A stretch of DNA of 64,000 nt from NCBI GenBank assembly GCA_963843275.1, contig CAWJJM010000012.1, positions 1,736,001 to 1,800,000 on the forward strand. The letters run 5' to 3'. Position numbers and translations under genes: made by a program. The number at the start of each line of letters is the position of its first letter. Position 1 is the stretch's first letter. The notes under the pieces are model-generated. The model made no database searches and was not told where the DNA came from. It saw only the letters and a program-made list of their open reading frames with translations. This document shows, one piece after another, positions 27,162 to 37,757 of the stretch. This stretch comes from CAWJJM01 sp963843275 (GTDB lineage Bacteria > Acidobacteriota > Thermoanaerobaculia > Multivoradales > JBCCEF01).

Positions 27162-28353
27162 TCAGCGGGCCGCCGGCAGCGCCGCGAGAGCGCTCTCGCG
27201 GTCGCCCGCGGAGCCCAGGCCGGCGGCGGTCTCGCGGTACGCGGCGCGCACTTCGGCGACCCGCGGCTGCTGCCGGGCCAACGCCACCAGGACGCCGGCC
27301 AGGTCGCCGTCGGAGGCGATGCCGCGGGCCGCCCCGAGCAGCATCGCCAGGGCGTCGGGCGACAGCTCGCCGCGCCCGGCCAGGGCGGTCAGCACCGCCG
27401 CGCAGTCGCCGTCGGCGGCCACCGTGCCGAGGGTGCCGCGGAGGGCGTCACGGGACGCCGGCGCCTCGAGGTCGGCGCGGGTGACGCGCGCCGTCAGCAG
27501 GCTCGCCAGGTCGCCGTCGGAGGCGATGTCGCGGGCGGCCACCCACAGCACGGCCCGCGCCGCCGGTGACAGATCCGCGCGCCCCAGGGCGGCGCCGAGG
27601 GCGCGCGCCGCCTCGCCGTCCGACGCCACCGCCCGCGTCGCGGCGGCGAACGCGTCCGCCGCCGGGTCGCCGAACCGGCGGTCGGCCGCCACCGTCCGCA
27701 GCAGCGCCGCGAGCTCGGCGTCGGAGGCGATCTCGGAGCCGGCGGTGGCCAACAGCTCGGGGAGCCCGGCCGCCGTCAGCTCGTCGCGCGCCAGGAGCTC
27801 TTCGAGGTAGGTGCGCTGGACGGCGTCGGAGCTCTGCGCCGCCACCTCGTCGAGCACCGCCGCGGGCCCGCCCGACCACGACCAGCGAGCCGACCCGGGC
27901 GGCGGCGTTCCAGCCGGTGTCGCGGAAGAGCTGCGCCAGCCGGCCGGCCAGCCAGGCCGCGGCCGCCGCGTCGTAGGTCACCTCCCGGCCGTCGACGGTG
28001 AGCCGGTAGCTCGGCCGCCCGGCACCGTCCGGCACGACCACCAGCTCGCGCCGCTCGGCGCCGCGCCGCTCGGCCAGCCGCACCGCGCTGCCCGGAGCGA
28101 GCCGGACGGGGGCGAAGGCGGCGTCGACGTCGACCTGCCCGCGGCCCTCGATCGAGCCGCGGGAGCCGAGGGCGCGCCAGCGCACCGTCGCCGTGGTGCC
28201 GTCGTCGCCGAGCTCGGAGGAGCGCCAGTAGGTGAGCCGCCCGTGGCTGCAGCCGCCCACGAGCAGGGCGACGGCGGCAGCCGCCAGGGCGCGGGCCGCC
28301 CTCGGACGGCGGTTGCGGGTGGTGCGGGCGGGGGCGGCGGCGGTTCGGCGCAT
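27162..28353 (-). CDS. Lipoprotein with repeated ASDGDLA-type helical units (one frameshift)
   Basis: Not recognised as a named family. The N-terminus is a lipoprotein signal with lipobox LVGGC (C35), followed by a beta-rich domain of about 140 residues with a DGREVTYDAAAAAWL segment. After a frame change near 27860-27875, a helical region of about 225 residues repeats a unit of about 35 residues: SEIASDAELAALL, RAVASDGEAARAL, RDIASDGDLASLL, GTVAADGDCAAVL, RGIASDGDLAGVL. The span is one base over a multiple of three, so an extra base (or two missing) in the GC-rich run is likely. GGAGAG precedes the ATG at 28353. Such solenoid-like units suggest a protein-binding periplasmic or surface role. 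Confidence 0.65.
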
Positions 28354-28466
28354 GGCGGGCTCTCCTCGGCGGCGGGCGGCCGGACCTCGTGCCGAGCTCC
28401 CCGCGTGGGCGCCCGGTCCGCCGGCCACTCCCTCCACTCTCGACGGACGCCCGGCGGCTTCGGCGG

Positions 28467-29780
28467 TTAACCGCCGACCGCCGCCGCGACCTCGTCCGGC
28501 GCCGTGGGGACGCCGGACGAGAGCACCTCGCAGCCGTCCGCGGTGACCAGGACGACGTCCTCGATGCGCACGCCCAGACCCGCCAGCTCGCCGGCGGCGG
28601 CGTCCGGCGGGACGTAGAGGCCCGGCTCGACCGTGAAGGTCATCCCCGCCTCGAGCGGCCGCCAGCCGGCGCCGTCGCGGTAGCGGCCCGCGTCGCGCAG
28701 GTCCAGGCCCACCCAGTGGCCGACCGAGTGCATGTAGAAGGGCCGGTAGGCGCCCGTCTCCACCACCTCGTCGACCCCCCCGGCGACCAGCCCGAGGTCG
28801 ACGAGGCCGGCGGCGAGCGCCCGCACCGCCACCTCCTGCAGGCGGTCCCAGGGCGTGCCCGGCCGCACCGCGGCCAGCACCGCCCGCTGGGCGGCGAGCA
28901 CCACGTCGTAGACCGCCCGCTGCGGCGCCGTGAAACGGCCGTCTGCCGGGAAGGTGCGGGTGACGTCGGAGACGTAGCCGTCGAGGTCGGGGCCGGCGTC
29001 GACCAGCACCAGGTCACCGCTCCCGAGGCGACGCCGGTTGGCGGTGTAGTGGAGCACGCAGGCGTTGGGCCCCGAGGCGACGATGGAGGTGAACGCCACC
29101 CCGCGCGCACCGCCGGCGCGGAAGGCGGCCTCCAGCGCCGCCTGCACCTCGTACTCGTGCCGGCCCGGCGCCGCCGCGCGCAGCGCCGCGCGGTGCCCCG
29201 CGGCGGCCAGCGCCGCGGCGCGCCGCAGCCGCTCCACCTCCTCCGGGCGCTTGCGCAGCCGCAGCTCGCCCACCACCGCCTCGGGGTCCTCGAGCAGCGC
29301 GGGACCGGGGCGCTCGCGGCCGGGATGGGCCGCGAAGGGGAGGCGGGCGGCCGCCAGCAGCTCGTCGAAGGCACGGTCGCGGCCGAAGGGAGCGACCAGC
29401 CGCCGGCTGCCGGCGAGGTAGCGCGGCAGCACCTCGGCCGCCCGCTCCAACGGGTACGCGGCGTCGGCGCCGTACTCCTCCACCGCCCCGGCGATCCCGG
29501 CCCGCGGCCCGTCCCAGCGCTCGCGCTCGGGGTCGCGGGGGCGCACGAAGAGGACGAAGCGGTGGTCGGGGTCGCGGCCGGTGACCACCGCCACGGCGTC
29601 CGGCTCGGGGAAGCCGGTGAGGTAGGCGAAGTCGCTGTCCTGCCGGAACTCGAAGGTGACGTCGCGGTGCCGGGCCACCTCGCGGGCGGCCGGCAGCACC
29701 GCCACCGCCTCGTCCCCCAGCCGCTCCACCAGGGCGTCCCGGCGGGCGGCGTGGACCGCCGCGGCGAAGCCGGCGCTCAC
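28467..29780 (-). CDS. Xaa-Pro aminopeptidase (aminopeptidase P, M24B)
   Basis: Removes N-terminal residues preceding proline. The 437 residues comprise an N-terminal creatinase-like domain (about 10-160) and a pita-bread catalytic domain. Metal ligands are visible: VDAGPDLDGYVSDVTRTF (two Asp), MHSVGHWVGLD (His), TVEPGLY (Glu) and GVRIEDVVLV (Glu). Length and motifs match E. coli PepP-type enzymes. The GTG at 29780 overlaps the stop of the upstream DUF2071 gene (GTGA), so the pair is translationally coupled. Cytoplasmic; no signal peptide. Confidence 0.93.
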   Translation of the reverse strand: MSAGFAAAVHAARRDALVERLGDEAVAVLPAAREVARHRDVTFEFRQDSDFAYLTGFPEPDAVAVVTGRDPDHRFVLFVRPRDPERERWDGPRAGIAGAVEEYGADAAYPLERAAEVLPRYLAGSRRLVAPFGRDRAFDELLAAARLPFAAHPGRERPGPALLEDPEAVVGELRLRKRPEEVERLRRAAALAAAGHRAALRAAAPGRHEYEVQAALEAAFRAGGARGVAFTSIVASGPNACVLHYTANRRRLGSGDLVLVDAGPDLDGYVSDVTRTFPADGRFTAPQRAVYDVVLAAQRAVLAAVRPGTPWDRLQEVAVRALAAGLVDLGLVAGGVDEVVETGAYRPFYMHSVGHWVGLDLRDAGRYRDGAGWRPLEAGMTFTVEPGLYVPPDAAAGELAGLGVRIEDVVLVTADGCEVLSSGVPTAPDEVAAAVGG

Positions 29781-30595
29781 GACACCGCGCGGCGCCGGCC
29801 GCCCGCCGGCCGGTGGGGAGCACGCGCACACGACCGGGTCGACGCCGCCTGTGGCAGGGAGGGCTCCATCTCGACCGGGTGCACCAGGTGCAGCTCGAAG
29901 ACGAAGGGGATCTCCGGGCACAGCCAGGCCGAGTGCAGCGGCGGCCAGCCGCCGCCCGGCCCGCCGCCGTCGAGCGGCAGCAGGCGGGCGAGCAGCGAGT
30001 GATCGACTACCTCGGCCGTCAGCGGCCACACCTCCACCCGCGGATGCTCGGTCTCGATGCGGCGCAGGCGGTGCCCGGCCTCGAGGTACCCGCGCGGGCG
30101 GTCGCGGAAGAAGCGCACCGTCTCCTCCCAGTCCCCGAGGCTGGGGCCGGCCCCCACCCGGGGGGCGCCGCGCCGCGCCGACACCTCCAGCCGGCCGCGC
30201 CGCTCCACCCGCCAGCGCCAGCCGTCGCCGCCCGGATCGTCCGAGGGGTGCGGCAGGTCGAAACGCGCCGCGGAGACGGGGGGCCCGGCGACCCAGAGGA
30301 CCGCCGGTTTGACCCACAAGGGCAGCAGCATCTCGCGGAACAGCACCGAGGGGACGCCGTCGCCGTCGAGGGTGTAGAGGCGCAGGTTGAGCTGCGGGTA
30401 GGAGAGGCGCAGGAAGGGGATCCCCGGCACCTCCACCGCCCGGTGCTGGAAGAGCACCGCCGAGGCGAACGCCCACTCCCGGCCCCCCGCCTCGCGCACC
30501 TGGTAGCGCAACGGCTCGGGCGGCGGCGGCAGCGCGGCGCGCGGCACCGCCCAGTTGAGGTAGAGCGCGTCGCGGACCTGGGTGCGCAGCTTCAT
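29777..30595 (-). CDS. DUF2071 family protein (YqjF-like)
   Basis: Protein of 272 residues with the DUF2071 pattern: an N-terminal NWAVPRAALPPPPEPL-type segment, LRLSYPQLNLRLYT, FREMLLPLWVKP, and an Arg/Glu-rich barrel region. The fold is related to acetoacetate decarboxylase, but a catalytic Lys is not evident and function is unknown. The C-terminal 20 residues are Arg-rich and atypical. The ATG at 30595 lies behind a good promoter (30641-30669). It is coupled to the aminopeptidase P gene by a GTGA overlap. Confidence 0.8.
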   Translation of the reverse strand: MKLRTQVRDALYLNWAVPRAALPPPPEPLRYQVREAGGREWAFASAVLFQHRAVEVPGIPFLRLSYPQLNLRLYTLDGDGVPSVLFREMLLPLWVKPAVLWVAGPPVSAARFDLPHPSDDPGGDGWRWRVERRGRLEVSARRGAPRVGAGPSLGDWEETVRFFRDRPRGYLEAGHRLRRIETEHPRVEVWPLTAEVVDHSLLARLLPLDGGGPGGGWPPLHSAWLCPEIPFVFELHLVHPVEMEPSLPQAASTRSCARAPHRPAGGRRRAVS

Positions 30596-30640
30596 GGACG
30601 TTCGTGGGGCGGTGGCTCGCGGACGGACGGGCCGGATGCG

Positions 30641-30669
30641 AAAATAGCGCCTCCCGGGGGCGGCCGCAA
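30641..30669 (-). promoter_or_regulatory. Sigma-70-type promoter of DUF2071/aminopeptidase P operon
   Basis: Minus strand: TTGCGG (30669-30664), 17-base spacer, TATTTT (30646-30641), about 45 bases before the start codon. The T-rich box stands out in the GC-rich surroundings. Confidence 0.6.
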
Positions 30670-30742
30670 GGCGACGCCGCGCGGCCGGCCCGCCCGGGGG
30701 AGTCGCCGACAGACCCGACCCGCTGATTCTGTAGGAGGTTGC

Positions 30743-32485
30743 ATGCTTCCGACCGCTCACCGCGAACACCGCCGCGCCGCCCTCGTGGGGGCGCTGGCGC
30801 TCGCCGCCGCCCTCGCCCTCCCCCCCGCCGCCCACGCCGCCGAGGCCACGCCCCCGCCCGGGGTGTCCCCCGCGGCGGTGACGGCCGCCGACACCGCCAT
30901 CACCGCCGAGACCCTCAGGGCCCCGATCCGCTACCTGGCCGACGACCTGCTCGAGGGCCGCGGCCCGGCGACCCGCGGCGACCGGCTGGCCCGCCTCTAC
31001 CTGGCCTCGACGCTGGAGCTGCTGGGCTTCGAGCCCGGCGGCCCCGGTGGGAGCTGGTTCCAGCCCTTCCCCATCGTCGGCATCGACGCCCACATGCCGG
31101 CCACCTGGACCTTCGAACGCGGCGGGCGGCAGGTGGCCCTGGCCCGCTCCACCGACTTCATCGCCGCCAGCGGCGTCCAGGCGCCGCACGCCGCCGTCGA
31201 CGACGCCGAGCTGGTCTTCGTCGGCTACGGCATCCAGGCGCCGGAGTACGACTGGGACGACTACAAGGGCGCCGACCTCGCCGGCAAGGTGCTGGTGATG
31301 CTCAACAACGACCCCGACTGGGACCCCGAGCTGTTCGCCGGCGACACCCGCCTGTATTACGGGCGCTGGACCTACAAGTACGAGAGCGCGGCACGGCAGG
31401 GGGCGGCGGGGGCGATCATCGTCCACACCACCCCCTCGGCCGGCTACCCCTGGCAGGTGGTGCAGACCTCCTGGACCGGGCCGCAGTTCGAGCTGCCGGC
31501 CGGCGACGAGCCGCGGCTGCAGGTGGCCGCCTGGACCACCGAGAGCGCCACCCGCGAGCTCGCCGAGCTGGGTGGCCGCGACTGGGACGCGCTGGTCGAG
31601 GCGGCGCACCGCCGCGACTTCCACCCGGTGCCGCTCGGGGTGACCACCTCGATCGCGATGGACAACGACATCACCCGGGTGGAGACCGCCAACGTCGCCG
31701 GGCTGCTCCCCGGCTCCGATCCGGAGCTCGCGGACCAGGTCGTCGTCTACACCGCCCACCACGACCACCTGGGGATGGCCGCGCCGGACGAGGCAGAGGG
31801 CGCCGACCGCATCTACAACGGCGCTCTCGACAACGCCTCGGGCGACGCCCAGGTGCTGGCCATCGCCCGCGCCTTCGCCGAGCTGCCGGAGGGCCCCCGC
31901 CGCTCGATCCTCTTCCTCTTCGTCGGCGGCGAGGAGCAGGGCCTGCTGGGCTCGCAGTACTACACCGAGCACCCCACCGTGCCGCCCGGCCGCATCGCCG
32001 CCGACATCAACTTCGACGGCGCCGACATCTGGGGCCGCACCCGCGACCTGACGCTGATCGGGATGGGGAAGTCGTCGCTCGACCAGGTGGCGGTCGGCCT
32101 CGCCGCCGCCCAGGGCCGCAAGGTGCTGCCGGACCAGTTCCCCGACAAGGGGAGCTTCTACCGCTCCGACCAGTTCAGCTTCGCCAAGATCGGCGTTCCG
32201 GCGCTGTACTTCGACACCGGCACCGACTTCGTGGGACGGCCCGCCGGCTGGGGCAAGGAGCAGATCGAGGGCTGGGTCCAGACCCACTACCACCAGCCCA
32301 GCGACGAGCTGACGCCCGAGTGGGACTTCTCCGGGATGATCGAGGACGCCCGGCTCGGCTTCTTCGCCGGCCTGGTGATCGCCGACCGGGACGAGATGCC
32401 CACCTGGACCCCGGGCGACGAGTTCGAGGCCGCCCGCAAGCAGGCGCTGGCGGCGCTCGCCGCCGGCGCGGGCTCCGGCGAGTAG
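30743..32485 (+). CDS. Secreted M28 family metallopeptidase
   Basis: Zinc aminopeptidase or carboxypeptidase exported through the inner membrane. The 580 residues have a signal peptide (cleavage after AAHAA, near residue 32) and a PA-like insert (ELVFVGYGIQAPEYDWDDYKG). The M28 domain shows H339 in YTAHHDHLG, bridging D363 in ALDNASGDA, E397-E398 in VGGEEQGL, a later Asp in NFDGADI, and a C-terminal His in HYHQPSDE. All metal ligands are present. The ATG at 30743 follows a strong TAGGAGG Shine-Dalgarno. Divergent from the DUF2071 gene. A nutrient-scavenging role fits; substrate unknown. Confidence 0.93.
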   Translation: MLPTAHREHRRAALVGALALAAALALPPAAHAAEATPPPGVSPAAVTAADTAITAETLRAPIRYLADDLLEGRGPATRGDRLARLYLASTLELLGFEPGGPGGSWFQPFPIVGIDAHMPATWTFERGGRQVALARSTDFIAASGVQAPHAAVDDAELVFVGYGIQAPEYDWDDYKGADLAGKVLVMLNNDPDWDPELFAGDTRLYYGRWTYKYESAARQGAAGAIIVHTTPSAGYPWQVVQTSWTGPQFELPAGDEPRLQVAAWTTESATRELAELGGRDWDALVEAAHRRDFHPVPLGVTTSIAMDNDITRVETANVAGLLPGSDPELADQVVVYTAHHDHLGMAAPDEAEGADRIYNGALDNASGDAQVLAIARAFAELPEGPRRSILFLFVGGEEQGLLGSQYYTEHPTVPPGRIAADINFDGADIWGRTRDLTLIGMGKSSLDQVAVGLAAAQGRKVLPDQFPDKGSFYRSDQFSFAKIGVPALYFDTGTDFVGRPAGWGKEQIEGWVQTHYHQPSDELTPEWDFSGMIEDARLGFFAGLVIADRDEMPTWTPGDEFEAARKQALAALAAGAGSGE

Positions 32486-32495
32486 GCAGGGACCG

Positions 32496-32521
32496 GTGCG
32501 GCCGCCGGCCGGCGGCCGCAC
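32496..32521. terminator. 26-bp perfect palindrome between convergent genes
   Basis: The 26 bases are their own reverse complement and lie between the stops of the M28 peptidase and YceI genes, which converge. It could fold into a hairpin in both transcripts and serve as a bidirectional terminator. There is no T tract. A protein-binding palindrome is an alternative. Confidence 0.55.
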
Positions 32522-32529
32522 CCCCGGGC

Positions 32530-33123
32530 TCAGCCCTCCGGCTTCGCCCGGTCGGCCTCGATGGTCAGCTCGACCTTCACCTCGTCGCCGAGCAAGGTCC
32601 CGCCCTGGTCGAGGGTGCGGTTCCACACCAGACCGAAGTCCTTGCGGTCGAGCGTGAAGCCGGTCTGGAAGCCGGCCTTGTCGCCCATCACGCCGAGCAC
32701 CTCGACCGGCACCGTCACCTCCTTGGTGACGCCGTGGAGGGTGAGGTCGCCGGTGACCGCCAGCCCGTCGCCCAGCGCCGCCACCTTCTTGCTGTGGAAG
32801 GTGAGGGTGGGGTACTTGTCGACCTCGAAGAAGTCCGGCGACCGCAGGTGCGCGTCGCGCTTGTCGTTGCCGGTGTCGATCGAAGCCGCCTGCACGGTGA
32901 AGTCGACCTTCGAGGCGGCCGGGTCGGCGGGATCGTAGACGAGGGCGCCGTCGAAGTCCCGGAACTGTCCCGGGACCGGGGTCAGGATGTGCCGCACCGA
33001 GAAGGTGACCCGGGTGTGCGGCTGGTTGATCGTCCAGGTGGCCGGCGCCGCGCCGGCCAGGGTCGGCAGGGCGAGCAGCACGGCGGCGGCGGCGAGCGGC
33101 AGCTTCGCGAAGCGGTGGGACAC
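32530..33123 (-). CDS. YceI family exported lipid-binding protein
   Basis: Lipocalin-like periplasmic protein of 197 residues; family members bind isoprenoids in an eight-stranded barrel. There is a signal peptide (cleavage after LAGA, near residue 25). Motifs of the family: TWTINQPHTRVTFSVRHIL near the start of the mature protein, DAHLRSPDFFEVDKYPTLTF in the centre, and GDLTLHGVTKEVTVPVEV. The GTG at 33123 was chosen over an upstream start because it begins the signal peptide and has GGAGG nine bases upstream. Function in this organism (isoprenoid transport, acid or oxidative stress) is not shown. Confidence 0.93.
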   Translation of the reverse strand: MSHRFAKLPLAAAAVLLALPTLAGAAPATWTINQPHTRVTFSVRHILTPVPGQFRDFDGALVYDPADPAASKVDFTVQAASIDTGNDKRDAHLRSPDFFEVDKYPTLTFHSKKVAALGDGLAVTGDLTLHGVTKEVTVPVEVLGVMGDKAGFQTGFTLDRKDFGLVWNRTLDQGGTLLGDEVKVELTIEADRAKPEG

Positions 33124-33248
33124 GACGGGACCTCCGTGACGGACGTTGCGGAGCCGCGGCAGGCGCACCCGGCGGCGGCGGTCGGCACAACCGGGGCCGG
33201 CCGGGGATTAATCCGCCGCCACGGGCGGGCGGTTCGAGCCTGCCGGGC

Positions 33249-35963
<2,715 letters not shown>

Positions 35964-36010
35964 GTTCGCTCTCTTCCTCTCGTGCGGTTCGCGGCGCTTC
36001 CGGAACCTCC

Positions 36011-36039
36011 ATTGTGGCCCGCGCCGCGGGGCCGTGCAA
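36011..36039 (-). promoter_or_regulatory. Possible sigma-70 promoter of aceE
   Basis: Minus strand: TTGCAC (36039-36034) and CACAAT (36016-36011) with a 17-base spacer, about 50 bases before the aceE start. The -10 is imperfect. Confidence 0.45.
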
Positions 36040-36132
36040 CCGGGTGGGGGTGCGGCCACCCGGGCGGGTGGCCGGCGTGTCACCCCCGCCGGTCGCCTGC
36101 CAGGGGACGCAACGACCCTGCCAGCGCCGCGC

Positions 36133-37227
36133 TCAGCTCGCGGCGGCGCTCGCCGGCGGCGCCGCGCCGGCGGCTCCCGCGGCCGGCACCACCGGCCGGC
36201 CGAGGAGCTCGCGGCCCAGCGCCGCGCAGTCGGCGCGCAGGCGCCCCTCGAGATCCGCCTTCTCCAGCGGCGGCAGGAAGCTCTGCCGCACCGCCGCCAG
36301 CGCCAGCGCCGCGACGTCGTCGGCGCCGTAGCCGAAGGTCTCGGCCAGGGCGAGGTACTCGCCGGCCAGGGAGGTGCCGAACAGCGGCGGGTCGTCCGAG
36401 CCCACCGACAGCGCGACGCCGGCCCGGCGCAGGGCGTCGAAGGGGTGGTCGGCGAGCCGCGGGAAGACCCCCAGCCGGACGTTCGACGTCGGGCAGACCT
36501 CGAGAGGAACCCGCCTGGCGGCGAGCTCCGCCACCAGCGCCGGGTCCTCCGCCGACCGCACCCCGTGGCCGATGCGCTCCACCCCGAGCTGGTCCAGCAC
36601 CTCGCGCACGGAGTCGGGGCCGGCGTGCTCGCCGGCGTGGGCGACGCGGTGCAGGCCGGCGCGGGCCGCCTCCGCGAAGTGCTCGCGGAAGGGCGCCGCG
36701 CCGAAGCGCGCCTCGCTGCCCGACAGCCCCAGCGCCACCACCCCGGCCCCCCGGTAGGCCAGCGCCCACTCGAGCGTCTGGTCCGCCGGGCCGGGCCCGA
36801 CGTTGCGGACGATGTCGGGGATCAGGCGCACCCGGACGCCGTGCCGCCGCTCGCCGGCGGCGAGGGCGTCGCCGAGCGCCGCGGCGACGGCGTCGCCGTC
36901 GACACCGCGCGCCAGGTGGGTGGAGACGGTGAAGTGGACCTCGGTGTAGACGACGCGGGCGCGCGCCTGCGCGGCGACGAAGTCGCGGGCCAGCAGGTGG
37001 AAGTCCTCCGGCTCGACCAGGCAGCGCGAGACGGTGAGATAGATCTCGACGAAGTGCTCGAAGTCGCGGAAGCGGAACCACCGCGCCAGGCCCGCCACGT
37101 CGTCGGCCGGCAGGGGCACCCGCCGGCGGCGGGCCAGCGTCAGCAGGGTGGCGGGGCGGATCGAGCCTTCGAGGTGCACGTGGAGCTCCGCCTTCGGCAG
37201 GCGGCGCACGAGCTCGACCAGGCTCAC
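36133..37227 (-). CDS. add: Adenosine deaminase
   Basis: Zinc amidohydrolase converting adenosine to inosine in purine salvage. The 364 residues show the N-terminal H16-V-H18 (AELHVHLEG), HAGEHAG, GHGVRS, CPTSN and SVGSDDPPLFGTSL motifs, covering all metal and catalytic positions. Adenine deaminase of the same fold is a less likely alternative. The GTG at 37227 overlaps the coaD stop (GTGA); without this start the frame would run back through coaD. The C-terminus is Ala-rich. Last gene of the propeller-coaD-add operon. Confidence 0.9.
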   Translation of the reverse strand: MSLVELVRRLPKAELHVHLEGSIRPATLLTLARRRRVPLPADDVAGLARWFRFRDFEHFVEIYLTVSRCLVEPEDFHLLARDFVAAQARARVVYTEVHFTVSTHLARGVDGDAVAAALGDALAAGERRHGVRVRLIPDIVRNVGPGPADQTLEWALAYRGAGVVALGLSGSEARFGAAPFREHFAEAARAGLHRVAHAGEHAGPDSVREVLDQLGVERIGHGVRSAEDPALVAELAARRVPLEVCPTSNVRLGVFPRLADHPFDALRRAGVALSVGSDDPPLFGTSLAGEYLALAETFGYGADDVAALALAAVRQSFLPPLEKADLEGRLRADCAALGRELLGRPVVPAAGAAGAAPPASAAAS

Positions 37228-37757
37228 TCCCCGCCGCTCCTCCGAGGGGTCGCCGGCACCGACAGGCCGCGCGGGTCGCCGAGCTTCGCCTGCAGCCGCT
37301 CGAGCACCAGCGGCGGGGCGAGCCCGTCGAGGTCGCCGCCGAGGTGGAAGACCTCCTTGATCAGCCGGCTCGATAGGTAGCCGTAGTCCTCGCGGGGGAC
37401 CAGGAAGACGGTCTCCACCCGCGGGTTGAGGCGCCGGTTCATCAGCGCCATCTGGAACTCGTTCTCGAAGTCGGAGACGGCGCGCAGCCCGCGCACCACG
37501 ACGCGGGCGCCGAGGTGCTCCATGAAGTCGACCAGCAGGCCGGAGAAGCTCTCCACGCGGCAGCTCGGGTGCGGCTCGAGCAGGTTGCGGATCATCTCGA
37601 CGCGCTGTTCGACGGTGAACAGCGGCCGCTTCTGCTCGTTGCGCAGCACGGCGACCACCACGCGGTCGTAGTGCGGCACGCAGCGCTCGATGATGTCGAG
37701 GTGCCCGTTGTGGATCGGGTCGAACGACCCCGGGTAGACGGCGATGCGTTCGGTCAT
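37224..37757 (-). CDS. coaD: Pantetheine-phosphate adenylyltransferase
   Basis: Fourth step of coenzyme A synthesis: 4'-phosphopantetheine plus ATP to dephospho-CoA. The 177 residues hold YPGSFDPIHNGHLDII (HNGH at 16-19) and the C-terminal YGYLSSRLIKEV, matching the nucleotidyltransferase ISSTxVR box with Arg/Lys substitutions. Also typical is VRGLRAVSDFENEFQMA. Slightly longer than the usual about 160 residues owing to a Pro/Arg-rich tail. The ATG overlaps the stop of the upstream beta-propeller gene (ATGA, 37754-37757), and the stop overlaps the add start. Confidence 0.96.
   Translation of the reverse strand: MTERIAVYPGSFDPIHNGHLDIIERCVPHYDRVVVAVLRNEQKRPLFTVEQRVEMIRNLLEPHPSCRVESFSGLLVDFMEHLGARVVVRGLRAVSDFENEFQMALMNRRLNPRVETVFLVPREDYGYLSSRLIKEVFHLGGDLDGLAPPLVLERLQAKLGDPRGLSVPATPRRSGGE

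Noticed and set aside
33200..33248. tRNA-like GGTTCGAGCC motif
   Set aside because: The surrounding bases do not form a cloverleaf; it is the 3' flank of aceE. No tRNA was found in the window.
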